Shown: one piece after another, positions 7,313-16,582 of the stretch
Position numbering within the stretch: position 1 is the first letter of the stretch
Layout of the letters: each line of letters begins with the position of its first letter
Source: Alloactinosynnema sp. L-07
GTDB taxonomy: Bacteria > Actinomycetota > Actinomycetes > Mycobacteriales > Pseudonocardiaceae
NCBI RefSeq assembly: GCF_900070365.1
Contig: NZ_LN850107.1
Coordinates: 1,736,001 to 1,800,000 of the forward strand
Direction of reading: 5' to 3'
Length of the DNA stretch: 64,000 bases
Notes under the pieces: generated by a model
What the model was told of the DNA's origin: nothing
What the model saw: only the letters and a program-made list of their open reading frames with translations
Databases searched by the model: none
Translations under genes and position numbers: made by a program

Positions 7313-10281
7313 CCGCCGACAAGGGCCTCCTACCCGCCTCCCTGCGCGACACCACGGTGCCCGCGCTGTTCGCCGACGTGGCGCGGCGCCTGCCCGGCCG
7401 CGAGGCCGTGGTGTCCGGCGCGACCTCGCTGACCTACGCCGACCTGGACCGCCGCTCGGCACTGCTGGCCGCGGCGATCCGAGGGGCGGGCGTCGGCCGC
7501 GGCGACGTCGTCGCGCTGCTGGTGCGCGACCGGCTCGACTGGATCGTCGGGCAACTCGCGGTGCTGCGCGCCGGCGCGGCGTACCTGCCGATCAGCTCCC
7601 GCGAACCGGCCGCCCGGCTGCGGTTCCTCCTCGACGACAGCGCGGCCCGCCTGCTGATCGGGGCACCGGACGAGCCAACCGGCACACCGACGCTGGGCTT
7701 CGACGCGACCGCCGAACCCGGACCGGACACCGAGACCGCCGCCGACGACCCGGCGTACGTCATGTACACCTCTGGCAGCACTGGCACACCCAAGGGCGTG
7801 GTGGTGTGCCACCGCAACATCGTGCGTCTGGTGCGGGGCAACGACTTCGTCGCCTTCGGCCCCGACCTGCGGGTGCTGCAGACCGGCGCGGTCGGCTTCG
7901 ACGCGACCACCTTCGAGGTGTGGGGCCCGCTGCTGCACGGCGGCGCGATCGCGCTCACCGCGGAGGACGACGTTCTCGACCCCGGGCGGCTGGGCGCGCG
8001 GCTGCGCGAGCACGCGGTCACCACCCTGTGGCTGACCTCGCCGCTGTTCAGCCGGATCGCCCTGGCCGACCCGGCGGTCTTTGGGCCGCTGCGCGACCTG
8101 GTCGTCGGTGGGGACGTCGTCGTCGGCGCGCACGTCGCCATGGTGCACGCGGCCTGCCCCGGCCTGCGCGTGATCAACGGCTACGGGCCGACGGAGAACA
8201 CCACGTTCTCCACCACCCACCTGATCACCCCGGCCGACACGGCGGGGCCGGTGCCCATCGGTACGCCCCTGGCTGGGTCGACGGCGTACATCCTCGACGC
8301 CGATGGCGCGCTCGCCAACCACGGCGAACTGCACGTCGGCGGCGACGGCGTCACCCTGGGCTACCTCAACCGGCCGGACCTGACCGAGCGGGCCTTCCCG
8401 CCCGACCCGTTCCTGCCGGGCGGACGGATGTACCGCACGGGCGACATCGTCAGCCGCCGCGCCGACGGCGTGCTGGAGTTCGTCGGCCGCGCCGACCGGC
8501 AGGTCAAGGTGCGCGGCTACCGGATCGAGCCGGGCGAGATCGAAACCGTGCTGCGCGCGCACCCCGAGGTCACCGACGCGCACGTGGTGACCATGGACCG
8601 CCCCGAGGGCGCGTTCCTCGTCGCCTACGCCGTCACCGCCGCGCCCGCGGCCGACGTGCGCGCGCACCTTGCCGCCAAACTGCCTCGGCACCTGGTGCCG
8701 GGCTACGTCGTGCCGGTGCGACGGTTCCCGCTGACCGCCAACGGCAAGATCGACCGCGCGGAGCTGCCCGACCCGCTCACCGCGTTCGACTCGCCCACCG
8801 AACACGTCCCGCCCGTCACCGAGGTCGAACACGCCGTCGTGGACCTGGTCGAGGCCGCGCTCGGGGTCGCCCCGGTCGGCCTGCTCGACTCGATCTACGA
8901 CCTCGGCGTGGACTCGCTGACCGCCGCGGGACTGGCAGCCTCGATCCGCGCCCGCCTCGGCCGCGACGTCACGACCGCCGACGTCCTGGTCGCCGCCACC
9001 GTCTCGGGCATCGCCGAAGCCGTCACCGAGGCCGCCGCGGCCGAAGCGGTGGAAGTGGTGGACACCCCGGTCGAGCGGCCGGACGCGGTGCTGCCGCTGG
9101 CGCCTGGGCAGCGGGCGCTGTTCGCCGCGCAGACCCGCGACCCGCGCACGGTCCGCTACAACGTGCCGGTCCGGCTTGACCTGCCCGCGGGCGTCGACCT
9201 CGCGGTCCTGGCCCGCGCGTGGCAGGCCGTGGTCGACCGGCACGACGCCCTGCGCACGTCGTTCGAGCTGGCCGACGAACCCGTTCAGCGGGTGCACGCC
9301 CAAGTGCGCGCGCCGTTGGCGGTCATCGACGACGACCGCGCGCCGGTCGAGCCGTTCGACCTGGGCACGGCGCCCCTGGTCCGCGCGACGGTGTGCGCCA
9401 AGCGGACGCTGTGGCTCGACGCGCACCACATCGTCGTCGACGGGCTGTCCCTGCGCACCATCGTGGCCGACCTCGACGCGCAGTGTCGCGGGATCACCCA
9501 GGCCCCGCCCTCGCAGTTCACCGATCACCTCTCGCGCCCGCCCGTGGCCACCGGCCACTGGGCCGAGGTGTTCGCCGCGCCGCTGGACACCGCGGACCTG
9601 CCCTACGACCGGCCAGACGACGGGACCGCGGCGGGCCAAGTGTTGACCGTGTGCCTCGGCGCCGAGCGCACCGCCGCGCTGCGGGCGCTGGCAGCCGAGC
9701 TGGGTACCACGCTGTTCGCCGTGCTTGCCGCGGCCTACGGGGTGTTTCTGCGGGCGGCCACCGGCGCACCCGAAGTGGTGTTCGGCGTCCCCGCGGCGGG
9801 CCGCGACCCGCGCACGGCCACCGCTGTCGGCATGTTCGTCAACACCGTGTTCCTCCGGGTTCGGCCCGACCCTGCCGCGAGCTTCGCCGACGTGGTGGCC
9901 GACGTCGCCGGACAGACCGCGCTCGCCCTGGCGCACCAGGGATCAGCCGCCGCCCAGGTGCCGCTGTCGGCGCTGTTCGCGCTGCAGCCCGAATCCGCGC
10001 TCACCGCAGAGTTCCTCGGCGCGGCGACGACGCTGCGGCCAGAGCACCCCGGCGAGGCGATGGTCGACATCAATACCCAGGTCTACGAACAGGACCGCGA
10101 CCTGCGGGTGGACTGGGAGTACCGCACCCGGTTCGACCAGGCCACCGTCGCCGCGTTCGCCGACCTCTACCGCGACGTCCTCGACCGCGCCCGGTCCGCA
10201 CCGCGCGCCCCCACCGGCGCGCTGACCGCCACCGCACCGCAGGCGCCCGCGTCGGCGCCCGACTTCGACTTCGACCTCTGA
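7309..10281 (+). CDS. NRPS: A (Val-clade) - T - C
   Basis: A 990-residue NRPS starting directly with an adenylation domain (about 20-500; [40 protein letters not shown]). A carrier domain follows with Ser in LGVDSLT (about residue 534), then a compact condensation domain (about 590-965) with an intact HHIVVDG near residue 706. The specificity residues I read are D-A-F-W-V-G-G-T-F-(K), resembling valine-type codes. Starting with A and ending with C suggests an initiation module whose product is passed to the next protein. The C-terminal C domain is complete although the following protein begins with only half a C domain. ATGA overlap couples it to the preceding ATP-grasp gene. Confidence 0.92.
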   Translation: MTADKGLLPASLRDTTVPALFADVARRLPGREAVVSGATSLTYADLDRRSALLAAAIRGAGVGRGDVVALLVRDRLDWIVGQLAVLRAGAAYLPISSREPAARLRFLLDDSAARLLIGAPDEPTGTPTLGFDATAEPGPDTETAADDPAYVMYTSGSTGTPKGVVVCHRNIVRLVRGNDFVAFGPDLRVLQTGAVGFDATTFEVWGPLLHGGAIALTAEDDVLDPGRLGARLREHAVTTLWLTSPLFSRIALADPAVFGPLRDLVVGGDVVVGAHVAMVHAACPGLRVINGYGPTENTTFSTTHLITPADTAGPVPIGTPLAGSTAYILDADGALANHGELHVGGDGVTLGYLNRPDLTERAFPPDPFLPGGRMYRTGDIVSRRADGVLEFVGRADRQVKVRGYRIEPGEIETVLRAHPEVTDAHVVTMDRPEGAFLVAYAVTAAPAADVRAHLAAKLPRHLVPGYVVPVRRFPLTANGKIDRAELPDPLTAFDSPTEHVPPVTEVEHAVVDLVEAALGVAPVGLLDSIYDLGVDSLTAAGLAASIRARLGRDVTTADVLVAATVSGIAEAVTEAAAAEAVEVVDTPVERPDAVLPLAPGQRALFAAQTRDPRTVRYNVPVRLDLPAGVDLAVLARAWQAVVDRHDALRTSFELADEPVQRVHAQVRAPLAVIDDDRAPVEPFDLGTAPLVRATVCAKRTLWLDAHHIVVDGLSLRTIVADLDAQCRGITQAPPSQFTDHLSRPPVATGHWAEVFAAPLDTADLPYDRPDDGTAAGQVLTVCLGAERTAALRALAAELGTTLFAVLAAAYGVFLRAATGAPEVVFGVPAAGRDPRTATAVGMFVNTVFLRVRPDPAASFADVVADVAGQTALALAHQGSAAAQVPLSALFALQPESALTAEFLGAATTLRPEHPGEAMVDINTQVYEQDRDLRVDWEYRTRFDQATVAAFADLYRDVLDRARSAPRAPTGALTATAPQAPASAPDFDFDL

Positions 10282-10295
10282 CCGGAGCACACCCC

Positions 10296-13200
10296 ATGAC
10301 CGTTGACCTCACCGTCGGGCAGCGCAAGATCGCCGCCGCCCAGCGGCCCGCCGCGGCCGCGTTCTGGGGCCGCGCCCTCGACGGCGCCGTCGCCACCGCC
10401 TTCCCGCCGGACGTGGCGAGCGCGCCGCGCACCGGACGCGCCGAGCCGCTGGCCGAACTGCCAGTCCCCGCGGACCTCGCCGCCCGGCTCGTCGCAGTCT
10501 CCCGCGGCGACGACCTGGCGCTGCACACCGTGCTCGTCGCCGCGACCATGGTGCTGCTCGCCGACTACACCGCCGCCGAGGATGTCCTCGTCGGCGAACC
10601 GGCGACGGCGGCCGAGCGATTAGCGTCCGTCCTGCCCGCGCGCCACCGCGTCGCCGCCGACGACACGTTCCGGTCAGTGCTGTCCGGCCTGCGCGCCGCG
10701 GTCCGCGAAGCCTTCCCGCACCGCGACTTCCCGGTCGACCTGACCGGTGTCGACATCGACGTGGTCGTCGCGCTCGACGCGCTGCACCCGCCCGCCGCGG
10801 TCGCCGGGGTCGAAGCCGACGTCGTGGTGCACTTGGGCGCTGTGACCGCAGGGGGAGCGACCCTGCGGGTTCTCGCCGAACCCGAGCGGTTCCGCCCGGA
10901 CACCGCCGTGCGCATCGGTGAGCATCTGCTGCGCGTCCTCGCGGCGGGCTTGGCCGACCCGGACGCCCCGGTCGGCGACATCGACCTGCGGTCCGACGCC
11001 GACCGCGCGATCCTGGCCAGGATCAACGACACCGCGGTGCCGTTCGCCGACACCGCCACCCTGCCGGACCTGTTCGCGCGCACCGTCGCCGCGAAGCCGC
11101 ACGCCCCCGCCGTCCACACCGGCGACACCACCCTGACCTTCGCCGAACTCGACGCCAGGGTCAGCGCGCTGGCCGGGGCGCTGCGCGAGCGCGGTGTCGG
11201 CCGCGACATGGTCGTCGGGGTACTCGCCCGCCGGTCGGTCGACCAACTCGTCGCCGTGCTGGCGGTGCTGCGCGCGGGTGGCGCCTACCTGCCGCTCGAC
11301 CCGGCGCTGCCCGCCGCCCGCCTGGCGGGGATGGTGGACGACAGCAAGGCCCGGCTGGTGCTCGCCGCGCCCGAGCACGCCGGTCTGCTGCCCGACTCCG
11401 CCGATGTCGTCGGTCTCGACGAGAGCGCGCCCGCCGCGCTCGCCTCCGGCCGCTCCGACGACGCCGCCTACGTCATCTACACCTCCGGGTCGACCGGGGC
11501 GCCCAAGGGCGTCGTCGTCGAACACCGCAGCGTGGTAAACCGCCTGGCCTGGATGCAGCGCGCCTACCCGCTGGCCGCCGACGACGTCATCCTGCACAAG
11601 ACGCCCGCGTCCTTCGACGTGTCGGTGTGGGAGCTGTTCTGGTGGCTCATCGAGGGCGCCCAGGTGTGCCTGCTGGAGGCGGGCGGCGAGCGCGACCCCG
11701 AGGCCATCGTCGCCGCCGTGGAGCGCCACCAGGTGACCACGCTGCACTTCGTGCCGACCATGCTCGGCGCGTTCCTCGCCTACGTCGCCGAGACCGGCGC
11801 CGCCGACCGGCTGCGGTCGCTGCGCCGGGTGTTCGCCAGCGGCGAGGCACTGGGCGCCCACCACGTGCACCGGTTCGCCGAGGTGCTCGGCCACGCCGAC
11901 CTGGTCAACCTCTACGGGCCGACCGAGGCCACCGTCGACGTCTCCCACCACCGCCCGGCGGCGGGGGAGGACGTGGTGCCGATCGGTGTCCCGATCGACA
12001 ACACGCGCCTCTACGTGCTCGACAAGCGGCGCGGGCACCGCCCGGTCGGTGTGCCGGGCGAGCTCTACATCGCGGGTGACTGCCTGGCCCGCGGCTACCA
12101 CGACCGGGCCGAGCTGACCGCGCAGCGGTTCGTGGTGGACCCCTTCCCCGGCGAGCGCCGCGCCTACCGCACCGGCGACCTGGTGCGGCTGCGGCCCGAT
12201 GGCGCCCTGGAGTTCCTCGGGCGCGACGACTTCCAGGTCAAGATCCGCGGCTTCCGCGTCGAACTCGGCGAGATCGAACACGAGTTGGCCGCGCACCCGG
12301 CGGTCGACAACGCGGTCGTGGTCGCCCGCACCCGCGACGACGGCCAGCAGGCGCTGCGCGGCTACGTGACCACCCGCGCCGAGATCGGTGAGGACGACCT
12401 GCGCGCGCACCTGGCGCGGCGTCTGCCCGAGCACATGGTCCCGGTCAGGATCGTCGTGCTCGACGCGTTCCCCTTGACCGCCAACGGCAAACTCGACCGC
12501 GCCGCCCTGCCCGAGCCCGCGGGCCTGGACGCGGGCCACGTCGCGCCGCGCACCGACCGTGAGCGGGTGCTCGCCGACATCGTCGCCGAGGTCCTCGGCC
12601 TGGACCGTGTCGGCGTGCACGACGGTTTCTTCGCCATGGGCGGCAACTCCATCCACTTCGTCTCAGTGCTGGCCAAGGCCCGCAAGGCCGGGCTCGACTT
12701 CACCTTCCAGCAGCTGTTCGCCCACCCCACGGTCGCCGAACTCGCCGAGCGCGCCGAGACCGCGGCGCCTGCCGAGGAGACCGACAGCGGCGAGCCGTTC
12801 GCGCTGATCAGCCCGCAGGACCGGGCCAAGCTCGGGCCGGAGGTCGAAGACGCCTACCCGATGACCATGCTGCAGGCAGGCCTGATCTTCCAGACCGAGA
12901 TGACCCGCGGCAGCTCGCAGTACCACGACATCATCAGCTACCTCATCCGCAGCGGGTTCGACGCCGAGGTGTTCACCGACGCGGTGCGGATCCTGGTGGC
13001 GCACAACCCGATCCTGCGCACCAGCTACCGGATGGCGGGCTTCAGCGAGTACCTGCAGGTGGTGCACCGCGAGGTGGAGCCGCCGCTGTTCGTGGCCGAC
13101 CTGCGCCACCTCGACACCGACGCCCAGGAGCAGTGGTACGTCGACTGGGTGGTGCGCGAACAGGCCCACGCGTTCGACTGGGAGGTCCCCGGCCTGGTCC

Positions 13201-15359
13201 GGCTGCACATCCACGTGCTGTCCGACGACCTCTACCGCTACAGCATCAGCCAGCACAACTCCGCGCTGGACGGCTGGAGCATCAACCAGTTGCACACCAG
13301 GCTGTTCGCGATCTACCACGCCCTGCTCGGCGGCGGCGAGTACCGCGGCGAGCCCGTCCCCAACTTCGTGCGTACGTTCTCCGCACTCGAATCCGCCTCG
13401 GTGACCTCCGAGGCGGACCGGGACTACTGGGCCGAGCGGCTCGCCGAGCGCCCCACCACGGTGATCCCGCGACTGCGCCCGCTCGACGCAGACGCCGCGT
13501 TCCAGGTGGTGCTGCGGGACATCCCACTCCCACGCGGCCTCTCCGACCGGATCATCGCCTTCGCGGGCGCCAGGGGCGTGCCGGTGAAGAACGTGCTGCT
13601 CGCCGCGCATCTGAAGGTGCTGTCGGTGCTGGCGGGCCAGGCCGACGTGCTCACCGGCTACGAGCACAGCGGCAGGCCGGAACAGGTCGACGCGGACAAG
13701 GCGATGGGGCTGTTCCTCAACACCGTGCCGCTGCGGGTGGCCCTCGCGCCGGGCACCTGGGCCGCGTTGGTGCGCCAGGTCTACGACACCGAGATCGACC
13801 TGCTGCCGCACCGCCGCTACCAGATGGCCAAGGTGAAGCAGGACCTGCGCACGACCGACTCGCTGTTCGAGACGGTCTTCAACTTCACCCACTTCTACTC
13901 GCTCAAGGCGCTGCGGCACCTGCCGGAGTTCGCGCTGCTGGACGTGCGCGCGGTGGCGATCACCGAGTTCGCGTTCCGCTCGGAGTTCTCCCAGCACTTC
14001 TACACCGACGAGGTGCGGCTGAGCCTGCACTACCACACCGACACCTTTGACGCCGACCACATCGAGCGCGTCGGCGGCTACTTCGTCGCCGCGCTGGAGG
14101 CGATCACCGCCACCCCCGACGCCGAGCACACCGCGACCCCCCTGCTCGGCCCCGCCGAACTGGCCCGGATCACCGAGTTCGAGGCCGCCGCGGGGGCAAG
14201 GGTGCTCGACCCGGCGGGCCTGCCGACGCCGATCGGCACCCCCGGCAGCGTCGTGCGCGACGGCGTCAAGCAGGGCACGGGACGGTGGACGACCAGCGGC
14301 GACCTGGTCGGCGAAGCCACGACGTCCCCCGCGGCCGAAACCCAGGAACGGCCCGCCGCGGAGATCACCGACGGCGCCCGGCGGGTCGCCGCGGTGTGGG
14401 GCGACGTCCTGGGCCTCGACCCGGACGCCCTCGCCGCGGACGACGACTTCTTCCAGATCGGCGGCAACTCGCTGGCCGCCATGCGCGTGGTCATGATGCT
14501 CGGCGGCCTGGTGTCGCTCAAGGACGTCATGGTCAACTCCCGACTCGGCGAACTCGGCGCGGTGGCGGGGGAGGCCGCGGCGGCGTCCAGCGACGGCGTG
14601 CTGGTGCGGCTGAGCGACACCGAGGCTCCGCGGGCCACACTCGTCTGCTTCCCCTACGGCGCGGGCCATGCCGTGCACTTCCGCCCCGTCGCCGACGCGG
14701 TGGCGAGGACGTCAGCGGACGTGGCGGTCTACGCGGTGGAACTGCCCGGCCACGACCCGAAGTCCACTGTGGACGAGCTACGTCCGGTCACCGAGGTGGC
14801 CCAGGCAGTGCTTGCCGAGCTGGACCGGATCCGCACCGGGCCGATCGTCCTGTGGGGACACTGCGTGGGCGCAGCGGCCGCGATCGAGGTGGCCCGGTTG
14901 CTGCGCGAGCGCGGCACTCCGGCGGCGCACCTGTTCATCGGCGCCAAGCTGCTCTACGCCCCCGAGGCGATCCAGGAGAGCATCGACTACGTCGCGTCGA
15001 TGTCCTACGCCGACATCAAGCACTGGTTGACCGTGGAGACCGGGTTCACCGGTTTCGACGAGCTCGGCGACGGCTACGCCGACCTGCTGACCCGCACGTT
15101 CCGCCACGACTCGGGCAGCGCCAACGCCTACTTCCTCGGCCTGCACGCCCAGCCGCTGGACCCGCCCGCCCCCACCACGGCGGTGTTCGCCGCCGACGAC
15201 CCCGTCACCGAGGGCTTCGCGCAGCGCTACGCCGATTGGGAACGCGCGGGTGTCCATCCCGCGGTGCGCCAGGTCGACAGCGGCGGCCACTACTTCACCC
15301 GCACCCGTCCCGCCGTGGTGGCCGGGCTGGTCGCCGAGGCGCTGGGGGAGGCGCGATGA
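10296..15359 (+). CDS. NRPS: half C - A (Ser) - T - C* - T - TE(Cys)
   Basis: A 1687-residue NRPS. Residues about 1-240 match only the C-terminal lobe of a condensation domain, without HHxxxDG. The A domain (about 250-750) has code D-V-W-H-F-S-L-V-D-(K), a good serine code. The first carrier Ser is near residue 784 (MGGNSI). A condensation-like domain (about 840-1290) carries HNSALDG at 987-993, so the second His of the motif is Asn. A second carrier (GGNSL, Ser1392) has no dedicated A domain. The final thioesterase (about 1410-1687) has GHCVGA with Cys1523 in place of Ser; Asp in FAADDP and His in SGGHYF complete a triad. Cys-type TEs are known to form strained rings in obafluorin and sulfazecin synthesis. 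A GGAG at 10284-10287 supports the ATG start. Confidence 0.93.
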   Translation: MTVDLTVGQRKIAAAQRPAAAAFWGRALDGAVATAFPPDVASAPRTGRAEPLAELPVPADLAARLVAVSRGDDLALHTVLVAATMVLLADYTAAEDVLVGEPATAAERLASVLPARHRVAADDTFRSVLSGLRAAVREAFPHRDFPVDLTGVDIDVVVALDALHPPAAVAGVEADVVVHLGAVTAGGATLRVLAEPERFRPDTAVRIGEHLLRVLAAGLADPDAPVGDIDLRSDADRAILARINDTAVPFADTATLPDLFARTVAAKPHAPAVHTGDTTLTFAELDARVSALAGALRERGVGRDMVVGVLARRSVDQLVAVLAVLRAGGAYLPLDPALPAARLAGMVDDSKARLVLAAPEHAGLLPDSADVVGLDESAPAALASGRSDDAAYVIYTSGSTGAPKGVVVEHRSVVNRLAWMQRAYPLAADDVILHKTPASFDVSVWELFWWLIEGAQVCLLEAGGERDPEAIVAAVERHQVTTLHFVPTMLGAFLAYVAETGAADRLRSLRRVFASGEALGAHHVHRFAEVLGHADLVNLYGPTEATVDVSHHRPAAGEDVVPIGVPIDNTRLYVLDKRRGHRPVGVPGELYIAGDCLARGYHDRAELTAQRFVVDPFPGERRAYRTGDLVRLRPDGALEFLGRDDFQVKIRGFRVELGEIEHELAAHPAVDNAVVVARTRDDGQQALRGYVTTRAEIGEDDLRAHLARRLPEHMVPVRIVVLDAFPLTANGKLDRAALPEPAGLDAGHVAPRTDRERVLADIVAEVLGLDRVGVHDGFFAMGGNSIHFVSVLAKARKAGLDFTFQQLFAHPTVAELAERAETAAPAEETDSGEPFALISPQDRAKLGPEVEDAYPMTMLQAGLIFQTEMTRGSSQYHDIISYLIRSGFDAEVFTDAVRILVAHNPILRTSYRMAGFSEYLQVVHREVEPPLFVADLRHLDTDAQEQWYVDWVVREQAHAFDWEVPGLVRLHIHVLSDDLYRYSISQHNSALDGWSINQLHTRLFAIYHALLGGGEYRGEPVPNFVRTFSALESASVTSEADRDYWAERLAERPTTVIPRLRPLDADAAFQVVLRDIPLPRGLSDRIIAFAGARGVPVKNVLLAAHLKVLSVLAGQADVLTGYEHSGRPEQVDADKAMGLFLNTVPLRVALAPGTWAALVRQVYDTEIDLLPHRRYQMAKVKQDLRTTDSLFETVFNFTHFYSLKALRHLPEFALLDVRAVAITEFAFRSEFSQHFYTDEVRLSLHYHTDTFDADHIERVGGYFVAALEAITATPDAEHTATPLLGPAELARITEFEAAAGARVLDPAGLPTPIGTPGSVVRDGVKQGTGRWTTSGDLVGEATTSPAAETQERPAAEITDGARRVAAVWGDVLGLDPDALAADDDFFQIGGNSLAAMRVVMMLGGLVSLKDVMVNSRLGELGAVAGEAAAASSDGVLVRLSDTEAPRATLVCFPYGAGHAVHFRPVADAVARTSADVAVYAVELPGHDPKSTVDELRPVTEVAQAVLAELDRIRTGPIVLWGHCVGAAAAIEVARLLRERGTPAAHLFIGAKLLYAPEAIQESIDYVASMSYADIKHWLTVETGFTGFDELGDGYADLLTRTFRHDSGSANAYFLGLHAQPLDPPAPTTAVFAADDPVTEGFAQRYADWERAGVHPAVRQVDSGGHYFTRTRPAVVAGLVAEALGEAR

Positions 15360-16570
15360 GCCAGACCGCCACCGTCGACCTGTCCGATCCCGGCGCGTTC
15401 GTGCCCGCACCGCCGCACGCGGAGTGGGCACGGATGCGCGAGGAACCCACGCTGCCATGGCAGGACCGCGACGGGCTGCCCGGCTTCTACTCGGTCACCC
15501 GCCACGACCACACCAAAGCCGTGCTGCGCGACTCGAAGACCTACAGCTCCGAGTGGGGCATGACGCTGGACACCGCGTTCGGCGCCAAGGACCCCGCGGC
15601 CGGGCTGATGATCGAGCTGACCGACCCGCCCCGGCACGCCCGGCTGCGCAAACTGGTCACCGCCGTGATCACCCCCCAGTTCGTCGCGGGTCTGGAGCCG
15701 GTCATCCGCGGCCACGCCACCCGGCTCGTCACCGCCGCGCTGGCCGACGGCGAGGTCGACGCGGTAGCCGCGCTCACCGCGCCGATGCCCCGGCTGACCA
15801 TCGGATCGATCCTGGGCATCCCCGAAGCCGACCAGACCCACGTCGCCGAGCTGGCCAGCCAGGCGATCACCGGAAGCGACGGCACCCCCGACGCCGACCT
15901 CGCACACCGCCGCCGGTGCAGCGAGACCGCCAACAACGACCTGCTGCTCTACTTCGTCGAGGTGACCGAGGACCCTGGCCGCCTCGACCCCGGCGGACTC
16001 GTCCGCAGGCTGATCGACATCGAACTCGACGGCGCCCGCCTCACCCCCGACGAAGTCCTGCTCAACTGTCTCAACCTCGCCATCGGCGGCTACGAGACGA
16101 CCAAGAACGCCGTCGCCGCCGGGCTCGCCGCGCTGTGCGAGCGCCCCGGCAGCTGGGAGTGGCTGCGCGCCGACCACGACCGCGTCGCCCCGATGATCGA
16201 GGAAGTCCTGCGCTACGAGACCCCGGCGATGCACCTGATCCGCACCGTCACCGCGCCCACAAACCTGGGTGGCACCGAACTGTCCGAAGGGGACACGGTG
16301 TGCGTGTGGCTGTCCGCGGCCAACCGCGACCCGCGGGTGTTCGACGCGCCGGAGGAGTTCCGCGCGGACCGCGCGCCCAACAACCACCTCGCCTTCACCA
16401 TCGGCCCGCACTTCTGCCTCGGCGCGGTGCTGGCCCGGATGGAGATGCGGTCGCTGTTCGTCGAACTGCTCTCCCGTGTCGAGCGGGTTGTCGCGCTGTC
16501 ACCCATGGCGCGCAGGCCCTCGAACTTCATCGCGGGCATCGACAGCCTGCGCGTCGACCTGCGCGGCTGA
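15356..16570 (+). CDS. cytochrome P450 (system A)
   Basis: A soluble bacterial P450 of 404 residues. The I-helix motif is IGGYETTKN (oxygen activation), the K-helix ExxR is EEVLRYE, and the heme-ligand loop reads FTIGPHFCLGAVLAR with the proximal Cys. The ATG overlaps the stop of the NRPS gene, so it is co-translated with the assembly line. Many P450s in this position hydroxylate a carrier-bound amino acid, for example at the beta carbon, or the finished peptide. Which applies here cannot be read from sequence. No ferredoxin gene lies in this operon, so electrons would come from elsewhere; the only ferredoxin domain in the window is at 55650. Confidence 0.93.
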   Translation: MSQTATVDLSDPGAFVPAPPHAEWARMREEPTLPWQDRDGLPGFYSVTRHDHTKAVLRDSKTYSSEWGMTLDTAFGAKDPAAGLMIELTDPPRHARLRKLVTAVITPQFVAGLEPVIRGHATRLVTAALADGEVDAVAALTAPMPRLTIGSILGIPEADQTHVAELASQAITGSDGTPDADLAHRRRCSETANNDLLLYFVEVTEDPGRLDPGGLVRRLIDIELDGARLTPDEVLLNCLNLAIGGYETTKNAVAAGLAALCERPGSWEWLRADHDRVAPMIEEVLRYETPAMHLIRTVTAPTNLGGTELSEGDTVCVWLSAANRDPRVFDAPEEFRADRAPNNHLAFTIGPHFCLGAVLARMEMRSLFVELLSRVERVVALSPMARRPSNFIAGIDSLRVDLRG

Positions 16571-16582
16571 GGAAAGGACCAC

